A stretch of 64,000 nucleotides of DNA from assembly GCF_004208415.1 (NCBI RefSeq), contig NZ_CP035758.1:6200001-6264000 (forward strand), in the 5' to 3' direction. This document shows, piece after piece, positions 8,743 through 17,004 of this stretch (positions are counted from its first letter, which is position 1; each line of letters starts with the position of its first letter). The position numbers were made by a program, and so were the translations under genes. The notes below the pieces were generated by a model that saw only the letters and a list, made by a program, of their open reading frames with translations, had not been told where the DNA came from and did not search any database. The stretch comes from Ktedonosporobacter rubrisoli (GTDB lineage Bacteria; Chloroflexota; Ktedonobacteria; Ktedonobacterales; Ktedonobacteraceae).

Positions 8743-9374
8743 GACTCGCTGAGATTTCGCCTCCGAAAAAATGGACCAGGCTATTGGCCGCCTCGGGCGC
8801 TGCTTTCGACGGACGGAGACCCATCTTATCTGGACTGGGCCTCTTATTTCGTTTAGAAGAATAACCAAACAGGCGATTATTCATCAAAAGTATAGGAGCG
8901 TGAGGCAGAACACCGACTCATCTGAGGCATCATGCGTCACGCCCCGCCTGTGCGCCGCCGGAGACGCAAAAGTCGTCTAGTAGTCAGGATGGTCTCGCCC
9001 CTAGCAGCTTATCGGAGAGAACGGCACAGTCATGCCAGCTCCTACACCAGCGCGTATGCTGTTCACGACATGGGCAGGAGCAACAAAACGGAACATAGTC
9101 GTAGGCAGACCAGGATCGGAGTGAATGGTTGAATGAACTGTACGTCTGCTACTCCCTCCATGCTACGCACATGATAAGATATGGAAGCGTTTGAGATTGA
9201 AGGCCAAACAGACCAAACACCATTCGCCTGCAACAGCTTGGACACCGCGCAAGGAGGACTGAATGAGATTGCTAGTGGATCAATAGTCTTTCTAGATTGC
9301 CTTGAGTGCTGTTGTTGCTCAATCTAGTTGTTACCCATGACTCTCTTTGCCTCTCCCTGGCGTGGAAGAACAGC
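8743..9374. other. Gene-poor region with a transposase remnant
   Basis: About 630 bases without a credible intact gene. The only recognisable piece is the minus-strand tail of a transposase at about 9163-9261. The rest has no clear coding or structural signal. Confidence 0.5.
9163..9261 (-). pseudogene. Remnant of a DDE transposase C-terminus
   Basis: A short open minus-strand stretch ends at TAG 9163-9165 and reads SSLRGVQAVAGEW, then CLVCLAFNLKRFHIL. The pattern R-G-(x)4-V-x-GEW-x-L-x-C-x-A-x-NLKR is typical of the C-terminus of IS1182/IS5-like DDE transposases. Nothing upstream continues it, so this is a small truncated remnant, not a functional gene. Confidence 0.5.
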
Positions 9375-9734
9375 TCAAAGACGTTCGTAGGCCGTCACCG
9401 TCTGCTCGTTCACCACATTGCCGGTATGCTTTGTGGATTTCGGTTCCAGCAGTAACACTTGGGCTTCTTCATCTGCTATTGGCAGGTGCTCAACTCCTTT
9501 CGGAACGATAAAAAACTCCCCTTCTTCCAACCTGACATCACGATCACGCAATTTCAGGAGCAATTTGCCCTTGATCACAAGAAAGAGCTCATCTTCCCCT
9601 GCATGCATATGCCAGAACAACTCGCCTTTCAGCTTCGCAAGAAGTACATATGAGTCATTCAACTCCCCAACAATTTTCGGGGTCCAATGCTGCTCGAATA
9701 ATGCGAATTTATCAGCGAGGCGAACTTTCTCCAT
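9375..9734 (-). CDS. Cupin domain protein
   Basis: A 119-residue single-cupin protein. Motif 1 reads LFWHMHAGEDELFLVIKG and motif 2 reads LEEGEFFIVPKGVEHLPIA, giving the H-x-H-(x4)-E and C-terminal His metal ligands of a beta-barrel cupin. The length fits small one-domain cupins that isomerise, oxidise or sense sugars and small acids. Substrate unknown. The start at 9734 (MEKVRLADKF) is preceded by AAGGAAAGAAGGAG. It is divergent from the GlxA-type regulator, and an inverted repeat at 9760-9779 sits just upstream of its ribosome site. Confidence 0.85.
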   Translation of the reverse strand: MEKVRLADKFALFEQHWTPKIVGELNDSYVLLAKLKGELFWHMHAGEDELFLVIKGKLLLKLRDRDVRLEEGEFFIVPKGVEHLPIADEEAQVLLLEPKSTKHTGNVVNEQTVTAYERL

Positions 9735-9759
9735 GAACAATCTCCTTCTTTCCTTTTGC

Positions 9760-9779
9760 ATATACCCTACGGGATATAT
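9760..9779. promoter_or_regulatory. Inverted repeat upstream of the cupin gene, resembling CsoR/CstR-family boxes
   Basis: ATATACCC-TAC-GGGATATAT forms a near-perfect 20-base palindrome 26 bases before the cupin start. The ATACCCTACGGG core resembles operators known for CsoR/CstR-family repressors. No such repressor gene is seen in the window, so the link is only by resemblance. Confidence 0.35.
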
Positions 9780-9960
9780 CGTTTCATCCTTCCTCAGCCA
9801 GATGAGGAGAGCCTGAAGTGACTGCTGGAGTGTTCGTACAATGTGCCTATTCCAAGATCATTGTCTCTCTTTTTCCTTGTCTCCAGCGTGTTTCCATTCT
9901 ACAGCAGCAGAACGGTTGGTGACCATTGGCAAAAAAGACAACCTATGCTACATTACTGCC

Positions 9961-10926
9961 ATGCATACTGTTGCTATTCTCATTTATGATCACGTTAATC
10001 CCTTTGAACTAGCAGTAGCTACCGAGGTTTTTGGTCTTGACCGGCCTGACCTTGGAGTAGAATGGTATCGAACGTTTGTCTGTGCGGTAGAGTCTCGACC
10101 CATCCCAACGCGATCTGGCTTCAGTATCTTCACTACCTACGATCTGACGCATATGCGAGAGGCCAATACGGTCATTGTTCCAAGTACTACGCCGGGCGAC
10201 ATCGCTGTCCCAGATCAATTGCTTGAAGCACTGCGTGAAGCCTATCAGCAGGGTACTCGCATCGTCAGTTTTTGTACTGGTGCCTTTGTTTTGGCTGCGG
10301 CTGGCTTGCTCAATGGGCGGCGAGCAGCAACACATTGGCTTTGGTCGGCACAACTCGCACAGCACTATCCCCTTGTTCGAGTTGATCCCTCTGTACTCTA
10401 TGTTGATAATGGACAGGTTCTCACCTCGGCTGGGACCGCTGCCTCCATTGATCTTGCTCTTCATATTGTCCGAAAGGATTATGGTGCGGAAATTGCCTCC
10501 GCAGTAGCACGTCGTATGGTGGTGCCGCCCCTACGTGAGGGGGGTCAGGCTCAATACATTCAGTCATCAATTCCCAATCATCTAGAACCATCTCCTTTTA
10601 GTGCGATCTTACAATGGATGAATACGCATTTACACGAGGAACTCACCATCGAAAGATTAGCTCTCGAAATGAAGATGAGCCAGCGCACATTTGCACGGCA
10701 TTTCCAGCAGGCTACAGGTACCACTCCACATCGGTGGTTGTTGCAACAACGCATCTTGCAAGCCCAGCGCCTCTTGGAGACAACTGACGAGTCAGTTGAG
10801 CGCATCGCTTCTTTCTGCGGTTTCTCCTCAGCGGCTATGCTGCGCATTCATTTTCAACATCTTGTGCGAACATCTCCCCAGGCATATCGCCGCGCCTTCA
10901 ATTTCAAAAGGGCTACAAGGAGTTGA
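9961..10926 (+). CDS. GlxA family transcriptional regulator (DJ-1/PfpI domain + AraC HTH)
   Basis: A 321-residue two-domain regulator. Residues 1-190 form a DJ-1/PfpI-like class I glutamine amidotransferase fold, with the nucleophile-elbow-like SFCTGAFVLAAAGLL (C105) and a THW motif nearby. Residues about 215-315 form an AraC/XylS double helix-turn-helix, with MSQRTFARHFQQATGTTPHRWLLQQR and IASFCGFSSAAMLRIHFQ. Known GlxA-type members control amine, amino-acid or stress genes in response to small metabolites. The ATG at 9961 starts the fold cleanly; an upstream extension is possible but unlikely. It is divergent from the cupin gene, which it may control. Confidence 0.9.
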   Translation: MHTVAILIYDHVNPFELAVATEVFGLDRPDLGVEWYRTFVCAVESRPIPTRSGFSIFTTYDLTHMREANTVIVPSTTPGDIAVPDQLLEALREAYQQGTRIVSFCTGAFVLAAAGLLNGRRAATHWLWSAQLAQHYPLVRVDPSVLYVDNGQVLTSAGTAASIDLALHIVRKDYGAEIASAVARRMVVPPLREGGQAQYIQSSIPNHLEPSPFSAILQWMNTHLHEELTIERLALEMKMSQRTFARHFQQATGTTPHRWLLQQRILQAQRLLETTDESVERIASFCGFSSAAMLRIHFQHLVRTSPQAYRRAFNFKRATRS

Positions 10927-11014
10927 ATACATGTTAGCCATCTCAGCTAGAGTTAGTGCCTCTTTTTTACAGGCTCTAAGAAACGTGGCAGGGCTACTTT
11001 TCTCCGACAGGCTG

Positions 11015-11989
11015 CTAGCGAAAAAGTGCGCTGATACGTTTATCTTTGATATGTTCAAGGATATATGGCAGCGCAACGTAGAGTGAATGGGGATGCCCTG
11101 TTGGATTTGGTGCATCTTTCTTCACTAGCTGTTCTTCAATGAGGCTGCTATGAACAATATGGCATATTTCCTGGACTCCACGGGATTGCTCTTTTCGATC
11201 ATTGGTTTCTAAAAGGAGGTGGAAAGACGTTTCTAATTCGGTTGCAATAGGTAATTGACGGAAGACAAACGCAAGCCATTTCCAGTACGGGGAATAATCT
11301 CGCGTCAGAAGTAAACACAGGCGCATAACCGCATCGACAAAGTATCCCAAGCAGAGAGCGATGGCAACAGGATCTTGACGATGAACCAGCCGGTCAAGAA
11401 AGTTATATTGACCATAATGCCAAATCGCGAATGTTTCTTGCCAAATGCGTAGCAACCAGATATCCTCTGGATACGACCAAAAAGCCTTTTGGCGAGCAGA
11501 AAAGTCTCCGAGCGGATCATGGAAGATATGACCATGCCGAAGCATGTATAAGTGATATTCCCGCTCCCGTGTTCGACTGCTATCTGCAATCCACTCCTCA
11601 GCGGGGACTCTGCTTTGAAGCCAGTCGAGAACGTCGTTAGGGGGATGTGACCACCCAATTTCTTGTTGATAAAAGTCGTCGATTGCCTGAATCTCTACAT
11701 GTTTCTCCCATGCAAGAGCCAGTTGGTAGCCGTGAAACGATTGAGGTGCTGCAGTATTAAGAGCCTGTTCGAGGGGATTCTTCCAGTGGGCTACACTCTC
11801 TGTGGGAAGATAGAGCGCAAAGCGTGGTCCCCAGGTATGATCACGCGAAAGCTCGTCATCTGCTTCTAAGGTGTGCGAACCATTGAAGGTTCCCGCCGTG
11901 ATTTGCTCGACGAGCTGGGGAAAAGCTTGCTGCAAGAAGGGTAAACCCCATTCAAAGAAAAACATGCGTGAAAGCTGTAATCCGTTCAT
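11015..11989 (-). CDS. DUF4037 domain protein
   Basis: A 324-residue cytosolic protein. The segment ADDELSRDHTWGPRFALYL near residue 45-62 is the hallmark of DUF4037 proteins, which have a nucleotidyltransferase-like fold at the N-terminus; the D-x-(x)-H-x-WG-P-R-F pattern is well conserved here. The rest is helical and W/H-rich with no catalytic motif I can name. Some relatives are linked to aminoglycoside-type nucleotidyltransferases, but activity is not proven. The start at 11989 is immediately upstream of NGLQLSRMFF. It is divergent from the DinB-like gene across a structured intergenic region. Confidence 0.75.
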   Translation of the reverse strand: MNGLQLSRMFFFEWGLPFLQQAFPQLVEQITAGTFNGSHTLEADDELSRDHTWGPRFALYLPTESVAHWKNPLEQALNTAAPQSFHGYQLALAWEKHVEIQAIDDFYQQEIGWSHPPNDVLDWLQSRVPAEEWIADSSRTREREYHLYMLRHGHIFHDPLGDFSARQKAFWSYPEDIWLLRIWQETFAIWHYGQYNFLDRLVHRQDPVAIALCLGYFVDAVMRLCLLLTRDYSPYWKWLAFVFRQLPIATELETSFHLLLETNDRKEQSRGVQEICHIVHSSLIEEQLVKKDAPNPTGHPHSLYVALPYILEHIKDKRISALFR

Positions 11990-12039
11990 TTTTGTCCCTT
12001 CATAAGGCGTAAGAGATGGAAAGAGCGATCATACACACA

Positions 12040-12097
12040 AAGGCGGGGCCGAGTGGCAGAAAGACTCCACGGTCTTCCCGCCGCCCGACCCCGCCTT
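12040..12097. repeat. Imperfect nested inverted repeat in a divergent promoter region
   Basis: AAGGCGGGG-CCGAGTGG (12040-12056) pairs imperfectly with CCGCCCGA-CCCCGCCTT (12081-12097), and a second small stem AAGAC/GTCTT (12061-12076) fits inside. It lies 50 bases upstream of the minus-strand DUF4037 gene and about 160 bases upstream of the plus-strand DinB-like gene. It could be an operator, an attenuator or a transposon end. It has a tRNA-like look on one side but lacks a T-arm. Confidence 0.45.
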
Positions 12098-12254
12098 GCA
12101 AGTTCTACGGTACGGTACTTAAAACAGAGTATACTCTCCACATTTCTATGCTGTCAAACAAATGGTATGGATATAGAAAAACAGGAGTTTCTTGCTGACA
12201 TGGCTCTTTCTCTGATATCCTTGAAAGGAAAAAGTGAAAAGGAAGCCCGTGTCG

Positions 12255-12725
12255 ATGGATATCAAAACCCAACTTACCTCTTTTCATGCCTATCTTTACC
12301 ACCATCTCGTGAATGTGCTCATAGACTTAACTGATGAGCAGTTAGCATATACCGCTCCTCTCATTGATGAACGTCCTCTCCGAGAGGTGGCTCTTCATGC
12401 CTACAGGCCCTTGCTCGCTGTGGCATGTGTGGCATGTGGCCAAGAATGGCCCCCTCGTGTTTCCGTACCAACCACAAAAGAAGCGTTCCTAGATCTTCTG
12501 CAAACTATGCGAACACACATAGATGCGCTCATTGATCGCCTTCCATCTGATGCATTAGAACTAACGATTTCTCTTCCCTGGCAGGCACAGCAGAATATGA
12601 TCGATGCTTTCAATCAGAACATCGGGCATGGGATGTTCCATATTGGAAGTATCTCTGGCATACGGGCATCTGGGGGATTTCCGCTCCCTGCTGAGGAGTC
12701 TAAGCCACAGCGAGGAAAGGGTTAA
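12255..12725 (+). CDS. DinB-like four-helix protein
   Basis: A 156-residue helical protein beginning MDIKTQLTSFHAYLYHHLVNVLIDLTDEQLAY, the typical first helix of DinB/YfiT-like proteins, with a later FNQNIGHGMFHIGSISGIR where the two His fall at the usual metal-ligand positions of the third helix. DinB superfamily members are putative metal-dependent thiol transferases or hydrolases; the activity here is unknown. ATG 12255 has AAGGAAG 9 bases upstream. GTG 12234, adding seven residues, is also possible with GAAAGGA upstream. The gene has no obvious operon partner. Confidence 0.65.
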   Translation: MDIKTQLTSFHAYLYHHLVNVLIDLTDEQLAYTAPLIDERPLREVALHAYRPLLAVACVACGQEWPPRVSVPTTKEAFLDLLQTMRTHIDALIDRLPSDALELTISLPWQAQQNMIDAFNQNIGHGMFHIGSISGIRASGGFPLPAEESKPQRGKG

Positions 12726-13435
12726 ATCTGTTCAAGTGTTTCTTCTCAGGCGAGCTTCCAGGCAGAAAAGCCCAGGGGACGGGCAACAGGTTTGTTGAAG
12801 AGGGAAGAGTCCCACACGTCGAGTGAAAGCCGTGCAGAACACATTTTTTGGCTCGTTGGGGAGGACAAAACCAAAGAAGGAAAGCATCGAGGAACAACAA
12901 GGCAAACGAAGCCACGAGGCAAGTGACCAGAAAGGGACGAGACCTTCCATCTTACGCGCTGGCTAGACCGAGAGAGGTTGCAAGACCTGCTGGAACGCCG
13001 AACAGTCGGATCGTGATCTGCCCAGCCATATCAAGACTGGCGTTGCGGGCCAGCCGCTGGGTCCAGGTGAGACGGATATGGGCACGTCCGGCACGGGAAA
13101 GCGGCGGGGAAGTGAGCGTCGAAGGAGCAGTTCCCTCACTATGAGCGCGCCAGACCCGTTCGACAAAAGGCGAGTCCGCGAGCCGTTCATCATCAATGAT
13201 ATATATACTTTTACCTTCGCTCTACTGGCTTCAAATTCTCTCGTAATAGAGTGGGATGGAACAAGACCTTCAAGTTGCTATGCTGCAACCAGGTTCTCTT
13301 CTTCCCACAGAAGAATACCACATAGTCGTCTGATAGTGATGCAACTTCCTCTCCCTTCGCCGATTGTGAGTCGAGAGGAGGAGCGCGTTCCGCTTCTGCT
13401 CCTGTGAGCAGAACGTTCTCCTCCTCAAACGCAGC
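12726..13435. other. Gene-poor region with a possible decayed regulator fragment
   Basis: About 700 bases without an intact gene. The minus strand from 13200 downward reads ERLADSPFVERVWRAHSE, which resembles the N-terminus of AraC-type regulators with a DSP-(x)-ER-(I/V)-WR motif, but similarity stops after about 20 residues. This looks like a degraded remnant; the claim is weak. A long hairpin closes the region at 13375-13426. Confidence 0.35.
13375..13426 (-). terminator. Long two-part hairpin after the adenylating-enzyme gene
   Basis: An outer stem GAGGAGGAG (13375-13383)/CTCCTCCTC (13418-13426) encloses an inner stem TTCTGCTC (13394-13401)/GAGCAGAA (13406-13413) with a CTGT loop. It starts 9 bases past the stop codon of the minus-strand gene, as expected of a transcript end. 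No T tract follows. Confidence 0.55.
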
Positions 13436-14824
13436 TCAACTCAAGGGAATAATCGAGCGGTACTTGCCACCGGGCGACTGCTGCGGTGGCTCCTCTGCAC
13501 GCTCAAGCGTAATATGGCCAACCTTGTACTCGGTGAGGACACGCGTTACCTCGCTCTGCACATGTTGCCACACACTGTCAGGATCTGCACCTGTCGCGTA
13601 CCTCAGACGTAAACGCAGGTTGGTAGGTGTGGTCTGTACGATCTGGAATAGCGCGATTCCTGGCAAGCTATCAATCAGAGAGCCGAATACTAAGGGGGCG
13701 ATGCTCACGTGTTCGCCTCTCTCCGTGGGGAAGGTGAGCACATCTGCGATTCGACCATGGACGCGGAATGCCGGAAATGGGCTGCCACATGGGCAGGGAT
13801 CGGGCCGTTGCAAGATGCTATCTCCCAGGTCATAGCGCAGAATTGGTTGCACTCGGTTGGCGAGATTAGAGATCAGTACAGTGTGCGACTGCGTTCCCGG
13901 CGAGACAGGCCGATAGTCGGCATCCACTGGCTCAAACACCACCCAGTCGCTATTGGCATGATACCACCCTTCCTTACAGGATACGCTCAGAAAAGGGCAC
14001 TCAGTTGCGGCGTAGGCGGTGCTGACCTTCGCTTGAAATGCTCTGGCTATCCGCTCAAATTCGCTTGCGGGGAGCATCTCTGCGCCAGCTTGCACCAGAG
14101 CCGGGTGAATATGCAAGCGGCCTGCCTCTTGCTCTCCAGTCAGCACGATGATCTGGCTCGCGTAGCCGAAGAGGATGGCGGGGCGAAACTGGTTGAGCTG
14201 CTCGACAAGTTCGGGCAGAGGGCTGCGCACCGAGAAGAGTTTGACCCTTTTACGGTACAGTGCGTTTTCCCTGGCCGTCCGGGCGCTCCCGGCTGAACCC
14301 ATAAAGTGCCCGCCAGTAGCAATCACAAGGGCCAACCGCCCATTGAGCGCGAGTATCTTGATGAGGTCGCGAGCCCCCAGCCCGGAAGTATCTCGCGGAC
14401 TGACAGCATATGATACTGCCATGCTCCACTCGTCCTGGAGAAAGATCCCACGTCTCCCGCTGGTGCCTGAGGTGGTAGCCACCAGGTACTTGCCAAGAAA
14501 ACGCTCCCCAATCAGGTCAGGATTGTCAACGAACGCGCTCACCTGCTCGATGTTCACCCTTCGGTCAGTCGCCCAGTCGTCGAAGTGGGGCATCAAAATC
14601 TTCTTGCTCGTGACAGGCAAGAGCGCAGGGTCTTCGATCCGCTCCTGCAGATGCTGATAGAGCTCGCGATAGTAGGGGGAGTTGGCACGTGTGTAGGTCA
14701 CTATCTCGGCCAGGCGCGTACGCTGCCGCTGCATGATCGCCTCCAAACCCTGCTTCCTGGCGCGACTGGCATCAAGAAGTAAAGGCAAAGTTTGAACACG
14801 ATCGGGAGTATGAGCTTGTGGCAT
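13436..14824 (-). CDS. Phenylacetate-CoA ligase-like (PaaK/CapK) adenylate-forming protein
   Basis: A 462-residue ANL-superfamily member of the PaaK/CapK branch. Seen: a Ser/Thr/Gly-rich nucleotide loop VATTSGTSGRRG, the conserved YAATECPF aromatic/acid motif, the NLANRVQPILRYDLGD motif with the ATP-ribose-binding Asp, CPCGSPFPAFRVHGRIAD, and a C-terminal hinge near GGKYRS. Such enzymes activate aromatic or other acids as acyl-adenylates, often transferring them to CoA or a carrier. The substrate is unknown. ATG 14824 is preceded by AAAGGAGGT, itself inside the end of the upstream TetR gene, whose stop codon ends two bases before this start. The two genes are one operon. Confidence 0.85.
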   Translation of the reverse strand: MPQAHTPDRVQTLPLLLDASRARKQGLEAIMQRQRTRLAEIVTYTRANSPYYRELYQHLQERIEDPALLPVTSKKILMPHFDDWATDRRVNIEQVSAFVDNPDLIGERFLGKYLVATTSGTSGRRGIFLQDEWSMAVSYAVSPRDTSGLGARDLIKILALNGRLALVIATGGHFMGSAGSARTARENALYRKRVKLFSVRSPLPELVEQLNQFRPAILFGYASQIIVLTGEQEAGRLHIHPALVQAGAEMLPASEFERIARAFQAKVSTAYAATECPFLSVSCKEGWYHANSDWVVFEPVDADYRPVSPGTQSHTVLISNLANRVQPILRYDLGDSILQRPDPCPCGSPFPAFRVHGRIADVLTFPTERGEHVSIAPLVFGSLIDSLPGIALFQIVQTTPTNLRLRLRYATGADPDSVWQHVQSEVTRVLTEYKVGHITLERAEEPPQQSPGGKYRSIIPLS

Positions 14825-14825
14825 C

Positions 14826-15536
14826 TTAAACCACCTCCTTTGTGTCTCTTGCTTGTCCGTGGGAGAGCCCCATTTGCTCAATTCGTCCTTTCGTTTCTAC
14901 AACAATCTGGCGAAAGACCTGCTTGCCTGCCTCGCTGTTGCCTCCATCTTCTGGCAACAGCCAACGATCCATCATGTCGGCAAGAGCTTCCATAACCACA
15001 GGAAAGGGGGGAAACTGATCAGGTGAGTGAAAGTCTGCTATCGTTAACTGTCCATACGAGAGCGTTTCGAGCAGGTGCGCTGTCACTGCTGGATCAAGGT
15101 CCTGGCGAACCGCTCCTACCGCCTGGAGCGCTTTGATCAAATCGAGGGCGGTCAAACCAGACTCTATCCTGGCAACCAGATTGTCTGGCTTGCGCAGATA
15201 ATTGCCAAGCACACGCCGATCCCGCCGCATGATAGAGGCCATCAGGGGACGGCTACTCACGGCATGAAAGAGTGCTCGGTAGAATCCTCCAACGGTGCCG
15301 CCGCGTGGGTCAGACTCGATGGCTTCCAACCAGACTTGGGAGTACTGCATCCATTCCCAATACAAGAGAGCTTCAAAGAGTTCCTCCTTTCCTTTGAAAT
15401 AGAGGTAGACAGTCCCTCGACTGACGCCAGCTTCCTCGGCGATATCACTCATCGTGGTCTTGTCATATCCCTGACGGAGAATAACGGCTGTTGCCGCGTG
15501 GAGAATCTGAGCCTCTCGTTCATCATGGTCGGGCAT
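14826..15536 (-). CDS. TetR family transcriptional regulator
   Basis: A 236-residue repressor. The N-terminal HTH is canonical: ILHAATAVILRQGYDKTTMSDIAEEAGVSRGTVYLYFKGKEELFEALL, residues about 9-57. The C-terminal ligand domain is unclassified. The start at 15536 (MPDHDERE) follows GAGGAAGAAG and fits the usual family N-terminus; longer in-frame starts would overrun the operator. The palindrome TTGAACAA-N11-TTGTTCAA lies 33 bases upstream, so autorepression is likely. The stop is immediately followed by the PaaK-like gene, so the repressor probably controls that enzyme in response to its substrate or product. Confidence 0.9.
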   Translation of the reverse strand: MPDHDEREAQILHAATAVILRQGYDKTTMSDIAEEAGVSRGTVYLYFKGKEELFEALLYWEWMQYSQVWLEAIESDPRGGTVGGFYRALFHAVSSRPLMASIMRRDRRVLGNYLRKPDNLVARIESGLTALDLIKALQAVGAVRQDLDPAVTAHLLETLSYGQLTIADFHSPDQFPPFPVVMEALADMMDRWLLPEDGGNSEAGKQVFRQIVVETKGRIEQMGLSHGQARDTKEVV

Positions 15537-15959
15537 TGGCTTCTTCCTCTCATCTTGCAATGAACACTTTGAACAATATATGCTATTTTGTTCAATATAA
15601 TCACAAGAACGCGCCTGTGTCAAGGCGTATGATGGGCGACGAAGCATGAGTTCCCAATCGACAGTTTGATGACATTTACCGTTAAGCTTTTCCTATACGG
15701 AGCGCACAATTGACTCAAGCCCTTAAAGCAGATACTTGATAGCTCTTGAGGCCTCTTCATAGCACTGCACACGCGCCCTCAACCTTGAGCAATATGGCTA
15801 GTGGCTGCTCTTTTCCAGGCCAAAGCCGGGCCGAGGATTTGCGCAAGATGGGAGAAGTTTTTTCTGCTTGACTGTACTACGCTGTTGCTGTTTGCGGGCA
15901 GTGTGGGCCTTCAACTTGCCTTCCTGCCTCGGTTTCTGCCAAGAACGAAAGGAACAGCT
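15537..15959. other. Divergent intergenic region holding the TetR operator
   Basis: Promoter space between the TetR operon (minus) and the AhpD-like gene (plus). The only clear signal is the palindrome at 15569-15595; no gene is supported. Confidence 0.5.
15569..15595. promoter_or_regulatory. Palindromic operator upstream of the TetR gene
   Basis: TTGAACAA (15569-15576) and TTGTTCAA (15588-15595) form a perfect 8-base inverted repeat with an 11-base AT-rich centre, and a further TGAACA half-site lies at 15561. Position and symmetry fit autoregulation by the adjacent TetR protein. Confidence 0.7.
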
Positions 15960-16880
15960 ATGAGACTTCACGAGGTCGAACGCGGCGATGATCTTTTCTC
16001 ACAAATCCTCATCAGCTTTCTCTCCCTGATATCGGGGATGCGCCTGCCCGATGCCGCGCGCTTCGCCTTCTATCACAAGCAGTTCAGTGGCAACTCCATG
16101 AGTGCGTGGACGCATGCGGCCATGCGCGGGAAAAGCGCCTGGAGCGTCGGCGAGCGGGAACTGATGGCGGCCATGACGTCCAGGTGGAATTCGTGCCCCT
16201 TCTGTACTGGGGCTCATGGCGCTATTGCGGCGCGAGCGCTGGGAAGGCCACAGGTGCTTTCCAGCGAGGATTTTCGGCAGGCGGAGCTGTCCCCCAATCT
16301 CCAGGCGACCCTCGTCTTCCTGGAGATCTTAACGCGCAGACCTGGCGATCTGAGATCGGAGGATGCCCAGGCTGTCCTTGGCCAGGGGGTCACTTCGCAG
16401 GCTTTAGAGGATGCTATCGCGGTCTGTGCTCTCTTTCACATCACGACCCGTTGCGCGGATACTCTCGATTACCAGGTGCTCTCAGAGCAAGATTTCGATC
16501 GAGCCGCCGGGCAACTGCTGGTCCGGGGCTATGCTTTTGGGCAGGGAAAGACTCCTCCCCATCCTGATCATCGTGTCCTGGCCGATGCCATGCGCCAGCG
16601 TATCCTTTTTGGGCCTGGGAAGACTGACGCATCCCTTCGTCAGGCGATGGCCGAGCGAGCAATCGGAGGGCCTCCGATTTCGCCACCCTACGATGAACTC
16701 GCGCGACAGATCGGAGAGGCTGCTTACAAGGTCACTGATGAGCAGGTGGCAAAGGCTGTTGAAGAGGCAGGCAGTGAGAAAGCGGCTTTTGAGCTGATCG
16801 TGGCTGCGGCTCTTGGTGCTGGTCTGCAGCGTTTTTGGCGCGGGCTAGAAGTGTTGGATGCGGTTGAGAAGATGGTGTAA
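15960..16880 (+). CDS. AhpD-like/carboxymuconolactone decarboxylase family protein
   Basis: A 306-residue cytosolic protein with the AhpD-type peroxidase motif E-(x)n-C-x-x-C-x-x-x-H, here SCPFCTGAH with C79, C82 and H86. A second, shorter helical half (VLADAMRQRILFG and following, residues 200-305) resembles a paired CMD fold but lacks the cysteines. Members reduce peroxides with a partner thiol system or decarboxylate aromatic lactones; the two cysteines favour a redox role. ATG 15960 has GAAAGGAAC upstream. It is divergent from the TetR-PaaK-like operon and may share its regulation, but this is not shown. Confidence 0.8.
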   Translation: MRLHEVERGDDLFSQILISFLSLISGMRLPDAARFAFYHKQFSGNSMSAWTHAAMRGKSAWSVGERELMAAMTSRWNSCPFCTGAHGAIAARALGRPQVLSSEDFRQAELSPNLQATLVFLEILTRRPGDLRSEDAQAVLGQGVTSQALEDAIAVCALFHITTRCADTLDYQVLSEQDFDRAAGQLLVRGYAFGQGKTPPHPDHRVLADAMRQRILFGPGKTDASLRQAMAERAIGGPPISPPYDELARQIGEAAYKVTDEQVAKAVEEAGSEKAAFELIVAAALGAGLQRFWRGLEVLDAVEKMV

Positions 16881-16904
16881 ATTCGCGGCCCGCAGAAGGC
16901 AGGA

Positions 16905-17000
16905 TACGATGGGGCTCCGCCCCATTACCTCTCCCCCGGAGAGGGCACCCTGTCTGGGGGACAGGTATCCACCGGTTAAGGGCGGGGGCCCTTAACAATC
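16905..17000. repeat. GC-rich two-hairpin repeat, copy A
   Basis: Contains GGGGCTCCGCCCC, a CTCTCCCCCGGAGAG stem, a CTGTC/GACAG stem, and TTAAGGGC-x-GCCCTTAA followed by CAATC. The same blocks recur at 17880-17951 and 19730-19825, with a variant at 59022-59082. It sits between convergent genes and may act as a terminator. Confidence 0.75.
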
Positions 17001-17004
17001 ACTT

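Noticed and set aside
12040..12110. tRNA-like sequence (GCCGAGTGG and a small stem)
   Set aside because: No T-arm with the GTTCRA motif and no anticodon stem of the right length; better explained as an inverted repeat.
12848..13144. 98-residue basic open frame
   Set aside because: No ribosome site, TTG start and Arg/Ala composition typical of antisense GC-rich frames.
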